Source: RUG14871 sp045539425 | GTDB taxonomy: Bacteria; Bacillota_I; Bacilli_A; Erysipelotrichales; Erysipelotrichaceae | Direction: 5' to 3' | DNA: 54,121 nucleotides | NCBI GenBank assembly: GCA_045539425.1 | Contig: JAZQFH010000018.1 | Coordinates: 1-54,121, forward strand | Shown: one piece after another, positions 1-6,881 of the stretch | Layout: each line of letters begins with the position of its first letter | How positions within the stretch are numbered: position 1 is the first letter of the stretch | The notes under the pieces: model-generated | What the model was told of the DNA's origin: nothing | What the model saw: only the letters and a program-made list of their open reading frames with translations | Databases searched by the model: none | Position numbers and translations under genes: made by a program

Positions 1-4
1 GAAA

Positions 5-43
5 GGACGCTTGCTTACTGCGAAATGCAGAAAATAAGCGCCC
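5..43 (-). terminator. Hairpin at window edge, possible terminator
   Basis: On the minus strand GGGCGCTT and AAGCGTCC can pair around an inner CTGC/GCAG helix, and TTTC follows before the window stops. This could be the terminator of the rlmD transcript or part of a structured RNA that continues outside the window. Between it and the rlmD stop (44-214) I recognise no gene. Confidence 0.35.
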
Positions 44-214
44 ATAATCAACGTGATATTCTATTGTCTATAAGTCCTCAAGTTTTGTGCCTACAGTGAC
101 GAGTTCTATTGCTATAGCCACCCGGACATACTTTTCGAGGCATTTTTCCGCGCTTCGACCAGTCAGTCTCACCGAAGGTGAAATGCTCGTAAAAGTGCTT
201 AAAATAAAGGATTT

Positions 215-1546
215 CTACGAGTTCAACTTTTGTAGCAACACTATAGTCTCGATGTGGTTTGTGTTCGGGAACATGTCCACCGGCTGTACGCGTTCCGTGA
301 CGTATCCCAGCTCAGAAAAGCGCTTTGCATCCCGTGCCAGTGTAGCCGGATTGCAGGAGACGTACACAATACGCTCCGGATTCAGTTTCACTAAAGAGGA
401 GATCGTCAGCTCATCGCATCCCTTACGCGGGGGATCGATAAAGGCGACATCGATCTTAACGCCTTCCTTCAGCCATCTTTCTACGGCTTTGCCGGCATCC
501 CCGACTTCATAATATGTATGCTCCAGAGAATTGATGCGGCTGTTTTCCTTTGCGTCCCTTACCGCTTCCGCAACCCATTCCACACCGTAGACATTCTTCG
601 CTTTGTCGCTGGCACAGATACCGATGGTGCCGATGCCTCCGTAGACATCCGCAATATTCTCCTCTCCGCCCAATTGCGCAAAATCGATAGCCGTCTGATA
701 CAGACGCTGTGTCTGTGCCGGATTAATCTGGTAAAACGAATTTGCGGAGATCTTAAACTTCTTATTCAGTAAGATATCCGTGATGTAACCGCTGCCCTCA
801 ATCACCGTGTTTTTCTCTCCCAGAATGACATTGTCGTCACGCTGATTCAGATTGAGAACCACCGTCGTAATCACGGGATCTTTCTCCATGATCTCTCTGG
901 CAAAGGCATGAATGTTTTTCAGTTTATCACTTCTTGATATCAGAACCAGCATCACTTCCTGCGTCGCAAAGGCGTGCTTGATCAGGATGTGGCGGATTTC
1001 CTTTTCATAATGATACTTTTCAATCAGTTCTTTCGCCTCGCGGTAGACCCGGTTTCCTTCTTCGCTCTGCAAGAGGCAGCCGTCAATCGGTACGATATCA
1101 TGGGAATAGCCGCGGTAGAACCCGCCCAGAAGCTTCCCATCCAAAAGCTGCAGCGGGATCTGCACCTTGTTGCGGTAATGGAATTCCGCTTCCGCTTTCA
1201 GAATCGGCTCCACCGTCACATCCAGCTTGGCAATGCGCGCAAAAGCCTGACGGACCTTTTCTTCCTTAAAGGAGGCCTGCTCCGCATAAACCATATGCAT
1301 AAGCTGGCAGCCGCCGCACTTCGGATAATAGGGACACTCTGCTTCCCTGCGGTGAGGCGACGGTAAGAGGATCTTCTCCACTTTTCCGTACCCGTAATTC
1401 TTCTTTAAGCTGATGATACGGATTTCCGCCTCTTCCCCCTTCAGGATACCCTTGACGAAATAGACGAAGTCCTCATGCCGGACAACGCCCAGCCCTTCTT
1501 CGGTATAATCCGTACATATTCCTTTAAAAATGTCGTTCTTCTTCAT
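215..1546 (-). CDS. rlmD: 23S rRNA (uracil-5-)-methyltransferase, RlmD/RumA family
   Basis: SAM-dependent methyltransferase that makes 5-methyluridine in 23S rRNA (RlmD/RlmCD/TrmA superfamily). An N-terminal TRAM RNA-binding domain covers about residues 1-60. A Cys cluster at C71, C77 and C80, with a likely fourth Cys in DGCLLQ near 157, fits the family's [4Fe-4S] site. The SCNPATLARD motif carries the catalytic Cys near 398. At 443 aa it is normal length. The ATG follows a terminator hairpin (1553-1575) by only a few bases and has no Shine-Dalgarno sequence, so expression may depend on read-through or a weak internal promoter. The exact target uridine cannot be read from sequence. After the TAG stop the same frame stays open for 47 more codons. 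Confidence 0.93.
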   Translation of the reverse strand: MKKNDIFKGICTDYTEEGLGVVRHEDFVYFVKGILKGEEAEIRIISLKKNYGYGKVEKILLPSPHRREAECPYYPKCGGCQLMHMVYAEQASFKEEKVRQAFARIAKLDVTVEPILKAEAEFHYRNKVQIPLQLLDGKLLGGFYRGYSHDIVPIDGCLLQSEEGNRVYREAKELIEKYHYEKEIRHILIKHAFATQEVMLVLISRSDKLKNIHAFAREIMEKDPVITTVVLNLNQRDDNVILGEKNTVIEGSGYITDILLNKKFKISANSFYQINPAQTQRLYQTAIDFAQLGGEENIADVYGGIGTIGICASDKAKNVYGVEWVAEAVRDAKENSRINSLEHTYYEVGDAGKAVERWLKEGVKIDVAFIDPPRKGCDELTISSLVKLNPERIVYVSCNPATLARDAKRFSELGYVTERVQPVDMFPNTNHIETIVLLQKLNS

Positions 1547-1552
1547 ATTACG

Positions 1553-1575
1553 AAAAAAGGCGAGTTCTACTCGCC
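1553..1575 (-). terminator. Rho-independent terminator of the 217-aa membrane protein gene
   Basis: GGCGAG-TAGAA-CTCGCC followed by six T on the minus strand. The stop codon TAG of the upstream gene forms part of the loop. The next gene, rlmD, starts 7 bases beyond the T run. Confidence 0.85.
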
Positions 1576-2220
1576 TTCTCCTGTCTCACTCTGAGTTTCT
1601 TCCGAAGTTCCCTCTTCCGAAGGTTCTTCTTCACCCTCACCATCCACTGTGGTCTCGGAAGTATTCTCTCCGCGCAGTTCTTTGGCGAGTTCTTCATTGA
1701 TCGCATCGGATACTTCATTGATCTGATATTCCGCCATGTTGGAATTCTTCACTAAAATCTGATAGACGTAGCTTTCCGCATCCTTCAACTCCAGACTGTT
1801 ATAGGCATGGATCTCCAGATCATACTGGCGGTTCGTTCCGCTCTGTGTAAAGTACGTCGCAACCGGTAGTTTGGAGTCAACAGCCGCATAGATTTCCTTT
1901 AACAGCTCCGCATACTCTTCCTTGCTTAAGGCATCACGCACATCGACGTAGACGCGCACCGTGGAGACCCTGTCTTCCACCTTGCACGCTTCGACGCTGC
2001 TGATTGCCTGTACGGCAGTCTGCACATCCGTGAGCTGCTGCTGACTGATTTCAACCGTCTTTTCTCCGTCAAAGCGGTTGCCGTTGATCGGCGTATTGGA
2101 TTCCTTGGCCGCTCCCAGAATAATGTAAAGCAGGATAATTGCCGGAATCATTATGACAAGAATACCCAATATCAATATGACATCAGATGCTCCGATTTTT
2201 CTCTTTTTTCCTTTTGCCAT
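1567..2220 (-). CDS. Single-pass membrane protein with acidic C-terminal tail, unknown function
   Basis: I do not recognise a family. A basic N-terminus (MAKGKKRKIG) is followed by one transmembrane segment at about residues 14-37, giving an anchored protein whose main domain (about 45-185) probably lies outside. The last 30 residues are almost all Glu, Ser, Thr and Gly, a likely disordered tail. The start ATG has GAGGT upstream, and a TATAAT box lies at 2246-2251 on the minus strand. The gene is divergent from the Fic-like gene and runs toward rlmD, separated from it by a terminator whose loop holds this gene's stop codon. Confidence 0.8.
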   Translation of the reverse strand: MAKGKKRKIGASDVILILGILVIMIPAIILLYIILGAAKESNTPINGNRFDGEKTVEISQQQLTDVQTAVQAISSVEACKVEDRVSTVRVYVDVRDALSKEEYAELLKEIYAAVDSKLPVATYFTQSGTNRQYDLEIHAYNSLELKDAESYVYQILVKNSNMAEYQINEVSDAINEELAKELRGENTSETTVDGEGEEEPSEEGTSEETQSETGEGE

Positions 2221-2245
2221 AGTTTACCTCGTATTAGCAGTTTCT

Positions 2246-2274
2246 ATTATATCGCACCTCTTGTAAAAATAAAA
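2246..2274 (-). promoter_or_regulatory. Promoter of the 217-aa membrane protein
   Basis: TATAAT (2246-2251, minus strand) with a weak TTTTAT 17 bp upstream (2269-2274). The -10 match is perfect, the -35 poor. Confidence 0.5.
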
Positions 2275-2313
2275 GTTTCAGGATTTCCCTTCATCTTTCC
2301 CAAGCAGATTATG

Positions 2314-2319
2314 TATAAT
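2314..2319 (+). promoter_or_regulatory. -10 box of the Fic-like gene
   Basis: TATAAT with no clear -35. It overlaps the longest possible upstream start (ATG at 2311), which argues that the coding sequence begins at 2341 instead. Confidence 0.5.
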
Positions 2320-2340
2320 AGGTTTAGGTTGGTGGTACAG

Positions 2341-2946
2341 ATGAAAAACAAGTTTGTCATGACGCTGAATCAGAATAAAACTCTCATTGAGAACAGACGT
2401 AACGATTATATTTACAACAATATGATCCTCGCCCGCTACAACGTCAGTATGGACGATGTGCTTGATCCCACGCGCCTTGCGGAAGGAAGCGAAGAGCGCA
2501 TTGCACTCGACAACTTCAATGCGGCTTACGACTATCTTTTAGCAAGCACGGAAGTGGATGCCGACTACTCTGTCCTTTTGAAACTGCACGGGATCTTAAT
2601 GAAAGGTCTGATGGAAGAAGTCCGACAGGGCTTAAATGAAGAGCAGATCATGGAACTGTACGAAATGATCAACCAGCCAACCAAAGCCAACACTGAAATC
2701 GCCATTGATGTAATGATCCACATTCTGGAAAAGAGGCTGTTCAAAGACGGAGACGTCCGGGTTGCCCTGACGTTTGCGAACAAGATCATGCTTGATAACG
2801 GCTGCGGTTTTATCTCCGTCAAGCCGGGAGATGACAAAATCTTCCGCCAGATGATGAAAGCCGCAACAACGGAGGAAAGCAGAGCCGCTTTCAAGGAATG
2901 GGTCTATAAATACTGCGTCAAGGGACGCCGTTTCGACAATCTGTAA
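2341..2946 (+). CDS. Fic/DOC-fold protein with degenerate active site
   Basis: A 201-aa protein whose helical layout matches Fic proteins: LLKLHGILMKGL (79-90) resembles the conserved 'lHrilm.gl' segment, and RLFKDGDVRVALTFANKIML (132-151) sits where active Fic enzymes have HPFxxGNGRxxR followed by a Leu-rich helix. The catalytic His and the GNGR core are absent, so AMP-transfer activity is doubtful. I chose ATG 2341 over 2311 because the TATAAT box overlaps the earlier start and a GGTGG-like ribosome site precedes 2341. It is a single-gene unit with its own terminator. The Fic relationship is an inference from pattern, not from alignment. Confidence 0.7.
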   Translation: MKNKFVMTLNQNKTLIENRRNDYIYNNMILARYNVSMDDVLDPTRLAEGSEERIALDNFNAAYDYLLASTEVDADYSVLLKLHGILMKGLMEEVRQGLNEEQIMELYEMINQPTKANTEIAIDVMIHILEKRLFKDGDVRVALTFANKIMLDNGCGFISVKPGDDKIFRQMMKAATTEESRAAFKEWVYKYCVKGRRFDNL

Positions 2947-2963
2947 CCCAAATCACCAGAAGT

Positions 2964-2991
2964 ACCCCGGAGAATTCCGGGGTGCTTTTTT
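2964..2991 (+). terminator. Terminator of the Fic-like gene
   Basis: ACCCCGG-AGAATT-CCGGGGT stem-loop followed by GCTTTTTTT. Confidence 0.85.
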
Positions 2992-3255
2992 CTCTTTGTT
3001 TCACACTGTCCGGATATCACAGTTGCACTTCAGCCTCTTCATCATTTACCAGAAAGGAAAAACAGGATGTGCTTCTCTTTAAGCGAGAGGATCACAACCT
3101 GTTTTCTTATGTTCTAATCTTCTTTGGTTTATTGCCGACAGGTCATTTTCAAAAGAAGAACCCGCTGAGCTGTTATTGCTTATTTTCCGGCAGTTTTTAT
3201 CAGAACATGTATGCCGGAAAGATACGTGGATCCGTTTTAGTTCAAAGAGTTTCCG
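2992..3255. other. Intergenic stretch with one large hairpin
   Basis: No convincing gene. An inverted repeat at about 3058-3105 (AAACAGGATGTG paired with CACAACCTGTTT, with inner CTCT/AGAG) is flanked by A/T runs on both sides. It could end the dehydrogenase transcript coming from the right, about 150 bp after its stop codon. Confidence 0.5.
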
Positions 3256-4083
3256 TTACTCCGCTTTCAGATCACTGAGGTCTCTTGGATCCGGTGTCTG
3301 CCAAGGCATGTTGTTCTGATCGCCGCCTGTATAGCCGCCGTCTACCGTGACGATGGATCCCGTCATGAATCTTGCCAGATCGCTTGCCATAAACAAAGCC
3401 ATGTAGGAGATTTCTTCCGGTCTGCCGAAGCGTCCGATTGGGACTGCCTTCATATTGATTTCCCTGACTTCTTTCGGTGCATTGGCGAAGATCTCCGTAT
3501 CAATGACGCCCGGGCAGATGGCATTCACCGTGATGTCGTGCTTCGCATAGTCCAGGGCACAGGACTTCGTTAAGCCGACAACGGCGTGTTTTGAACCGTC
3601 ATACAGTCCGAAACATTCCGTCGCCTTTAAGCCGGATGCCGAGGCGATATTGATAATGGAGCAGTCTCTCGAATTGGTATTGAGCATCGCCTGAACGGCG
3701 TACTTGGTACCTGTGAAAACTGCCGTGTAATTGCTTTCGGTAATGCGGTTGAATTCCGCAAGGTCATATTCATGCAGTGCTTTTAAAGCCGGAGTGACAC
3801 CTGCATTGTTTACCATGACGTTCAGTTTGCCGTACTTTTTCACGGCTGTTTCGACAAGGTTCTTTACATCATCCTCATTGCGGACATCCGCTTTGACAAA
3901 CGTGGCTTCTCCGCCCGCTTCTTCAATACTCTTCACGACTTTTGCGCCGCGTTCTTCATTCCTTCCGCTGATGATCACTTTCATCCCGTTTGCCGCAAAC
4001 GTCTTTGCAATTTCTCTTCCGATTCCGCTGGTGGCGCCGGTAATCACCGCGACTTTTCCTTCAACGCTTCTAAAATCTGTCAT
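3256..4083 (-). CDS. Short-chain dehydrogenase/reductase (SDR)
   Basis: Classical NAD(P)-dependent SDR of 275 aa. Visible motifs are the nucleotide-binding TGATSGIG (15-22), NNAG (92-95), a catalytic Ser in IASAS (148 or 150) and Y161-x3-K165 in YDGSK. The C-terminal GGYTGGDQ region is family-like. Overall similarity is to the hydroxysteroid or sugar dehydrogenase style SDRs, but the substrate cannot be told. The gene is divergent from TetR regulator 1 across 193 bp that contain a 17-bp palindrome and further CTACAGAT copies, so control by that regulator is likely. AAGGA and AGGA stretches precede the ATG. Confidence 0.93.
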   Translation of the reverse strand: MTDFRSVEGKVAVITGATSGIGREIAKTFAANGMKVIISGRNEERGAKVVKSIEEAGGEATFVKADVRNEDDVKNLVETAVKKYGKLNVMVNNAGVTPALKALHEYDLAEFNRITESNYTAVFTGTKYAVQAMLNTNSRDCSIINIASASGLKATECFGLYDGSKHAVVGLTKSCALDYAKHDITVNAICPGVIDTEIFANAPKEVREINMKAVPIGRFGRPEEISYMALFMASDLARFMTGSIVTVDGGYTGGDQNNMPWQTPDPRDLSDLKAE

Positions 4084-4219
4084 AATCCTATTCCTTCCTG
4101 TTGATTTTACGTTCCGCCAAAAAAAAGCGGAGACTACAGATAAAAGCTTCTCTGAATGATATTACTTTTCCTGCTACTGTTTATTGTTGCACGGATCAAT
4201 AGATGCAGATAACTACAGA

Positions 4220-4248
4220 TTGGCGTTTCTGTAGTAATTTGCTACAAT
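4220..4248 (+). promoter_or_regulatory. Promoter of tetR regulator 1
   Basis: TTGGCG (4220-4225), 17-bp spacer, TACAAT (4243-4248) with an extended TGC before the -10. The 17-bp operator at 4230-4246 fills the spacer. Confidence 0.6.
4230..4246. promoter_or_regulatory. Candidate TetR operator 1
   Basis: TGTAG-TAATTTG-CTACA, an inverted repeat of 5+7+5 bp followed by AATATT. The operator next to the paralogous regulator (53840-53856) has the same spacing and trailing bases. Its place between -35 and -10 of the regulator's own promoter predicts autorepression. A second, overlapping inverted repeat CTACAGA/TCTGTAG spans 4213-4234. Confidence 0.6.
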
Positions 4249-4276
4249 ATTGATGTATTGTGGGGAGAATGTTGTT

Positions 4277-4825
4277 ATGACAGAACTGATGAAAAATCTG
4301 ATTGCAGAAACCATGAAAGAACTTCTGAAAAGCAGGGAACTGGACAAAATCCGGGTCAGTGAGATCTGCCGCGCAGCTAATATTGAGCGTTCCACCTTCT
4401 ACTACCATTTCAAAGACAAATTCGATTTGGTTGCATGGATTTTTTATCAGACCACGTTCCATACCAATGTGATCAATGTGGAAGAAGCCGCCGAGAGCAT
4501 GCGGAAAGTGAAAAGCGATCTTCTTTTCTATCAGAGAGCCTATGCCTATACCTCCCAGAATGCCTTATGGCAGTACATGCACGAGTACTTCACCAACGAG
4601 TATTCCGAAGTTGCCAGACAGCTTAGTGGGAAAGATGTCCTTGATCCGCAGCTTGCCTTCAGCATCCGTCTGTACTGTTACGGTGCAGTCGGTATGACAA
4701 AAGAATGGGTCTTAAACGATAAGAGCACCCCTGCCGAAGTGGCGGTCCAGCGCATGTTTCACTCCATGCCCGAGTGTATGCGGCAGATCTACTTTCCAAA
4801 AGACAGTACATCCGCTTCAGAATAA
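4277..4825 (+). CDS. TetR-family regulator 1
   Basis: A 182-aa transcription factor. The N-terminal helix-turn-helix is clear: IRVSEICRAANIERSTFYYHF followed by KDKFDLVAWIF, the TetR/AcrR signature. The C-terminal part is helical and probably binds ligand or forms the dimer. I chose ATG 4277 because GGGGAG lies upstream and the paralogue at 53277-53807 starts at the equivalent position (MAEITKLW against MTELMKNL). The two proteins align along their whole length, including TSQNALWQYM and GAVGMTKEWVLND. It is divergent from the SDR gene and likely represses it and itself. Confidence 0.92.
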   Translation: MTELMKNLIAETMKELLKSRELDKIRVSEICRAANIERSTFYYHFKDKFDLVAWIFYQTTFHTNVINVEEAAESMRKVKSDLLFYQRAYAYTSQNALWQYMHEYFTNEYSEVARQLSGKDVLDPQLAFSIRLYCYGAVGMTKEWVLNDKSTPAEVAVQRMFHSMPECMRQIYFPKDSTSASE

Positions 4826-4832
4826 GACGTAA

Positions 4833-4862
4833 AAACTCCGCTGATTTCTCAACGGAGTTTAT
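4833..4862. terminator. Bidirectional terminator between tetR 1 and ligA
   Basis: AAACTCCG / CGGAGTTT arms around a 12-nt loop, T-rich on both outer sides. It serves two convergent genes. Confidence 0.8.
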
Positions 4863-4884
4863 TTATTATTCTGTCACTTTTCGC

Positions 4885-6873
4885 TTAGCGGTTTTTTTCA
4901 ATCTCTTCCGTTAACATCGCTTCAGAGATCACTTCAATGCCCAACTGCTGCGCCTTGGTCAGCTTGCTGCCGGCATCGCGCCCCGCTAAGACATAATCCG
5001 TCTTTTTCGAAACGGAACCCGTCACTTTTGCGCCCAGGCGCGAGAGCCACTCTTCCGCTTCGGCACGCGAATAGTTTTCCAGCGTTCCCGTGACGACGAC
5101 CGTCTTATTGCTGAAGGCGGATTCCATCTGCGCTGCGCCGGTGTATTCCATATTCACACCTAGTAAGCGCAGATTGTCGATTAAGGCGATATTGCTCGGG
5201 GTATGGAAGAATTCATAGACGCTCTTTGCGGTGATCTCACCGAAGTCATTGATCTTCTCGATCATCTCCACGCTCGCATTCTGTATTGCTTCCATATTCT
5301 TAAAGCGCTCCGCCAAAAGCCGTGCCGCTTTGGCACCGATCTGGTGGATGCCGAGTCCGAAGAGCAGCTTGTCCAGATTCTCATCCTTGCTGTCCTCAAT
5401 TTCCTTTAAGAGCTTCTGCACGCTCTTCTCTCCCCAGCCTTCGATCTTCGTCAGTTCCTCATAGCGGTCTCTGAGATAGTAGAGATCTTCAAAGGTATGA
5501 ATGAAGCCAAGCTTGTGCAAAAGTTCCACCTTCTTGCCGCCCAGACCTTCAATGTTGAGGGCATCGCGGCTTGCATAGTGGGCAATGGATTCCGTGATGC
5601 GCGCTTCACATTCGTTATTCACGCAGTAGTGATGTGCTTCATCCTCAAAGCGGTAGATCGGCTGCCCGCAGACCGGGCAGTATTTCGGGAAGACGTACGG
5701 CACCTGTGAGCCGTCGCGCTCTTCCGGACAGCTTCTCACAACTTCCGGAATGATGTCCCCCGCCTTGCGGACGACAACCGTATCGTTCTCCCGGATATCC
5801 TTATCCAGGATGTAGTCTTCATTGTGCAGTGTGGCATATCCCACCGATGTTCCCGCCAGTCTTACCGGTTCCAGTTCTGCATTCGGTGTGATCTTGCCGG
5901 TTCTGCCGACCGTCAGAAAGATGCGTTTCAGTTTTGTCTTCACCATGGCTGCCGGGAATTTGTAGGCGATGGCCCAGCGCGGTGTCTTGACCGTAAAGCC
6001 CATCTTTGCCTGGGCCGCCAGGCTGTTGACCTTGACGACCATGCCGTCAATCTCGTACGGCAGAGAGCTGCGCTCTTCCTGCATCTCCTGTATGAAAGCC
6101 CAGACTTCCTCCATCGTTTTGCATAAGCGCGTCCGCGGATTCGTCTTAAACCCCTGCTCTTTTAAAAACTGCAGCGCTTCATACTGCGTCGAGACGCCAT
6201 AGGTTTCCGCATCCGGCAGATGGTACCAGAAGGCATCCAGTCCTCTGCTGGCCGCAATGCGGCTGTCCAGCTGACGGATGGATCCCGCCGCGGCATTGCG
6301 CGGATTCGCGAAGAGTTCCTCTCCGTTTTCCTCGCGCTGCGCGTTCAGCTTCTCAAAAGAGCTCTTCGGCATGTACACCTCGCCGCGCACATCCATCTCC
6401 AGTGCTTGTTGCAGCTTCATCGGGATGGAGCGGACCGTGCGGACATTCTCCGTCACGTTTTCTCCCGTTGTCCCGTCTCCTCTGGTCACCGCGCGGAAGA
6501 AGTTTCCGTTGATATATTCCAGACTCATCGCGAGTCCGTCGATTTTCAGTTCCACACAGTATTCGGCTTCCCCGACTTCCGCACGCACTCTGGCGTCGAA
6601 GTCCAGAAGTTCCTCATAGCTGTAGGCATTGCCTAAAGAGAGCATCAGTTTTTTATGAACAACTTTTTCAAAGGAATCCAGAACCGCTCCGCCGACCCTT
6701 TGGGACGGAGAGTTCGGATCGTAGTATTCCGGATATTTCGCTTCCAGATCCATGAGCTCGCGCATGCAGGCATCATATTCCTGGTCGCTGACCGTCGGGT
6801 TATCCAGCGTATAGTATTCATAGCTGTAACGGTCCAGTTTTTTCCGTAAGGCTTCTATTCTCTCTTTCATCAC
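4885..6873 (-). CDS. ligA: NAD-dependent DNA ligase
   Basis: Seals nicks in replication and repair using NAD+. In order: Ia domain with YxxY motifs, adenylation domain with K110 in the KIDG motif (110-113), OB fold, zinc finger (CPVCGQP and CVNNEC, about 400-420), helix-hairpin-helix repeats and a C-terminal BRCT domain (about 590-660). At 662 aa it is full length. It lies 8 bp downstream of pcrA, the usual Gram-positive pcrA-ligA pair, so the two are co-transcribed. Confidence 0.98.
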   Translation of the reverse strand: MMKERIEALRKKLDRYSYEYYTLDNPTVSDQEYDACMRELMDLEAKYPEYYDPNSPSQRVGGAVLDSFEKVVHKKLMLSLGNAYSYEELLDFDARVRAEVGEAEYCVELKIDGLAMSLEYINGNFFRAVTRGDGTTGENVTENVRTVRSIPMKLQQALEMDVRGEVYMPKSSFEKLNAQREENGEELFANPRNAAAGSIRQLDSRIAASRGLDAFWYHLPDAETYGVSTQYEALQFLKEQGFKTNPRTRLCKTMEEVWAFIQEMQEERSSLPYEIDGMVVKVNSLAAQAKMGFTVKTPRWAIAYKFPAAMVKTKLKRIFLTVGRTGKITPNAELEPVRLAGTSVGYATLHNEDYILDKDIRENDTVVVRKAGDIIPEVVRSCPEERDGSQVPYVFPKYCPVCGQPIYRFEDEAHHYCVNNECEARITESIAHYASRDALNIEGLGGKKVELLHKLGFIHTFEDLYYLRDRYEELTKIEGWGEKSVQKLLKEIEDSKDENLDKLLFGLGIHQIGAKAARLLAERFKNMEAIQNASVEMIEKINDFGEITAKSVYEFFHTPSNIALIDNLRLLGVNMEYTGAAQMESAFSNKTVVVTGTLENYSRAEAEEWLSRLGAKVTGSVSKKTDYVLAGRDAGSKLTKAQQLGIEVISEAMLTEEIEKNR

Positions 6874-6881
6874 GCTACCCT

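Noticed and set aside
1..214. Cas9-type tracrRNA or repeat (AAAATAAG...ATAATCAAC recalls a known tracrRNA pattern)
   Set aside because: The similarity is short, there is no cas gene or repeat array in view, and the hairpin is explained as well by a terminator.
2982..3278. 98-aa open frame between the Fic-like and SDR genes
   Set aside because: It starts in a terminator, crosses a hairpin and runs into the SDR gene on the other strand; no ribosome site.
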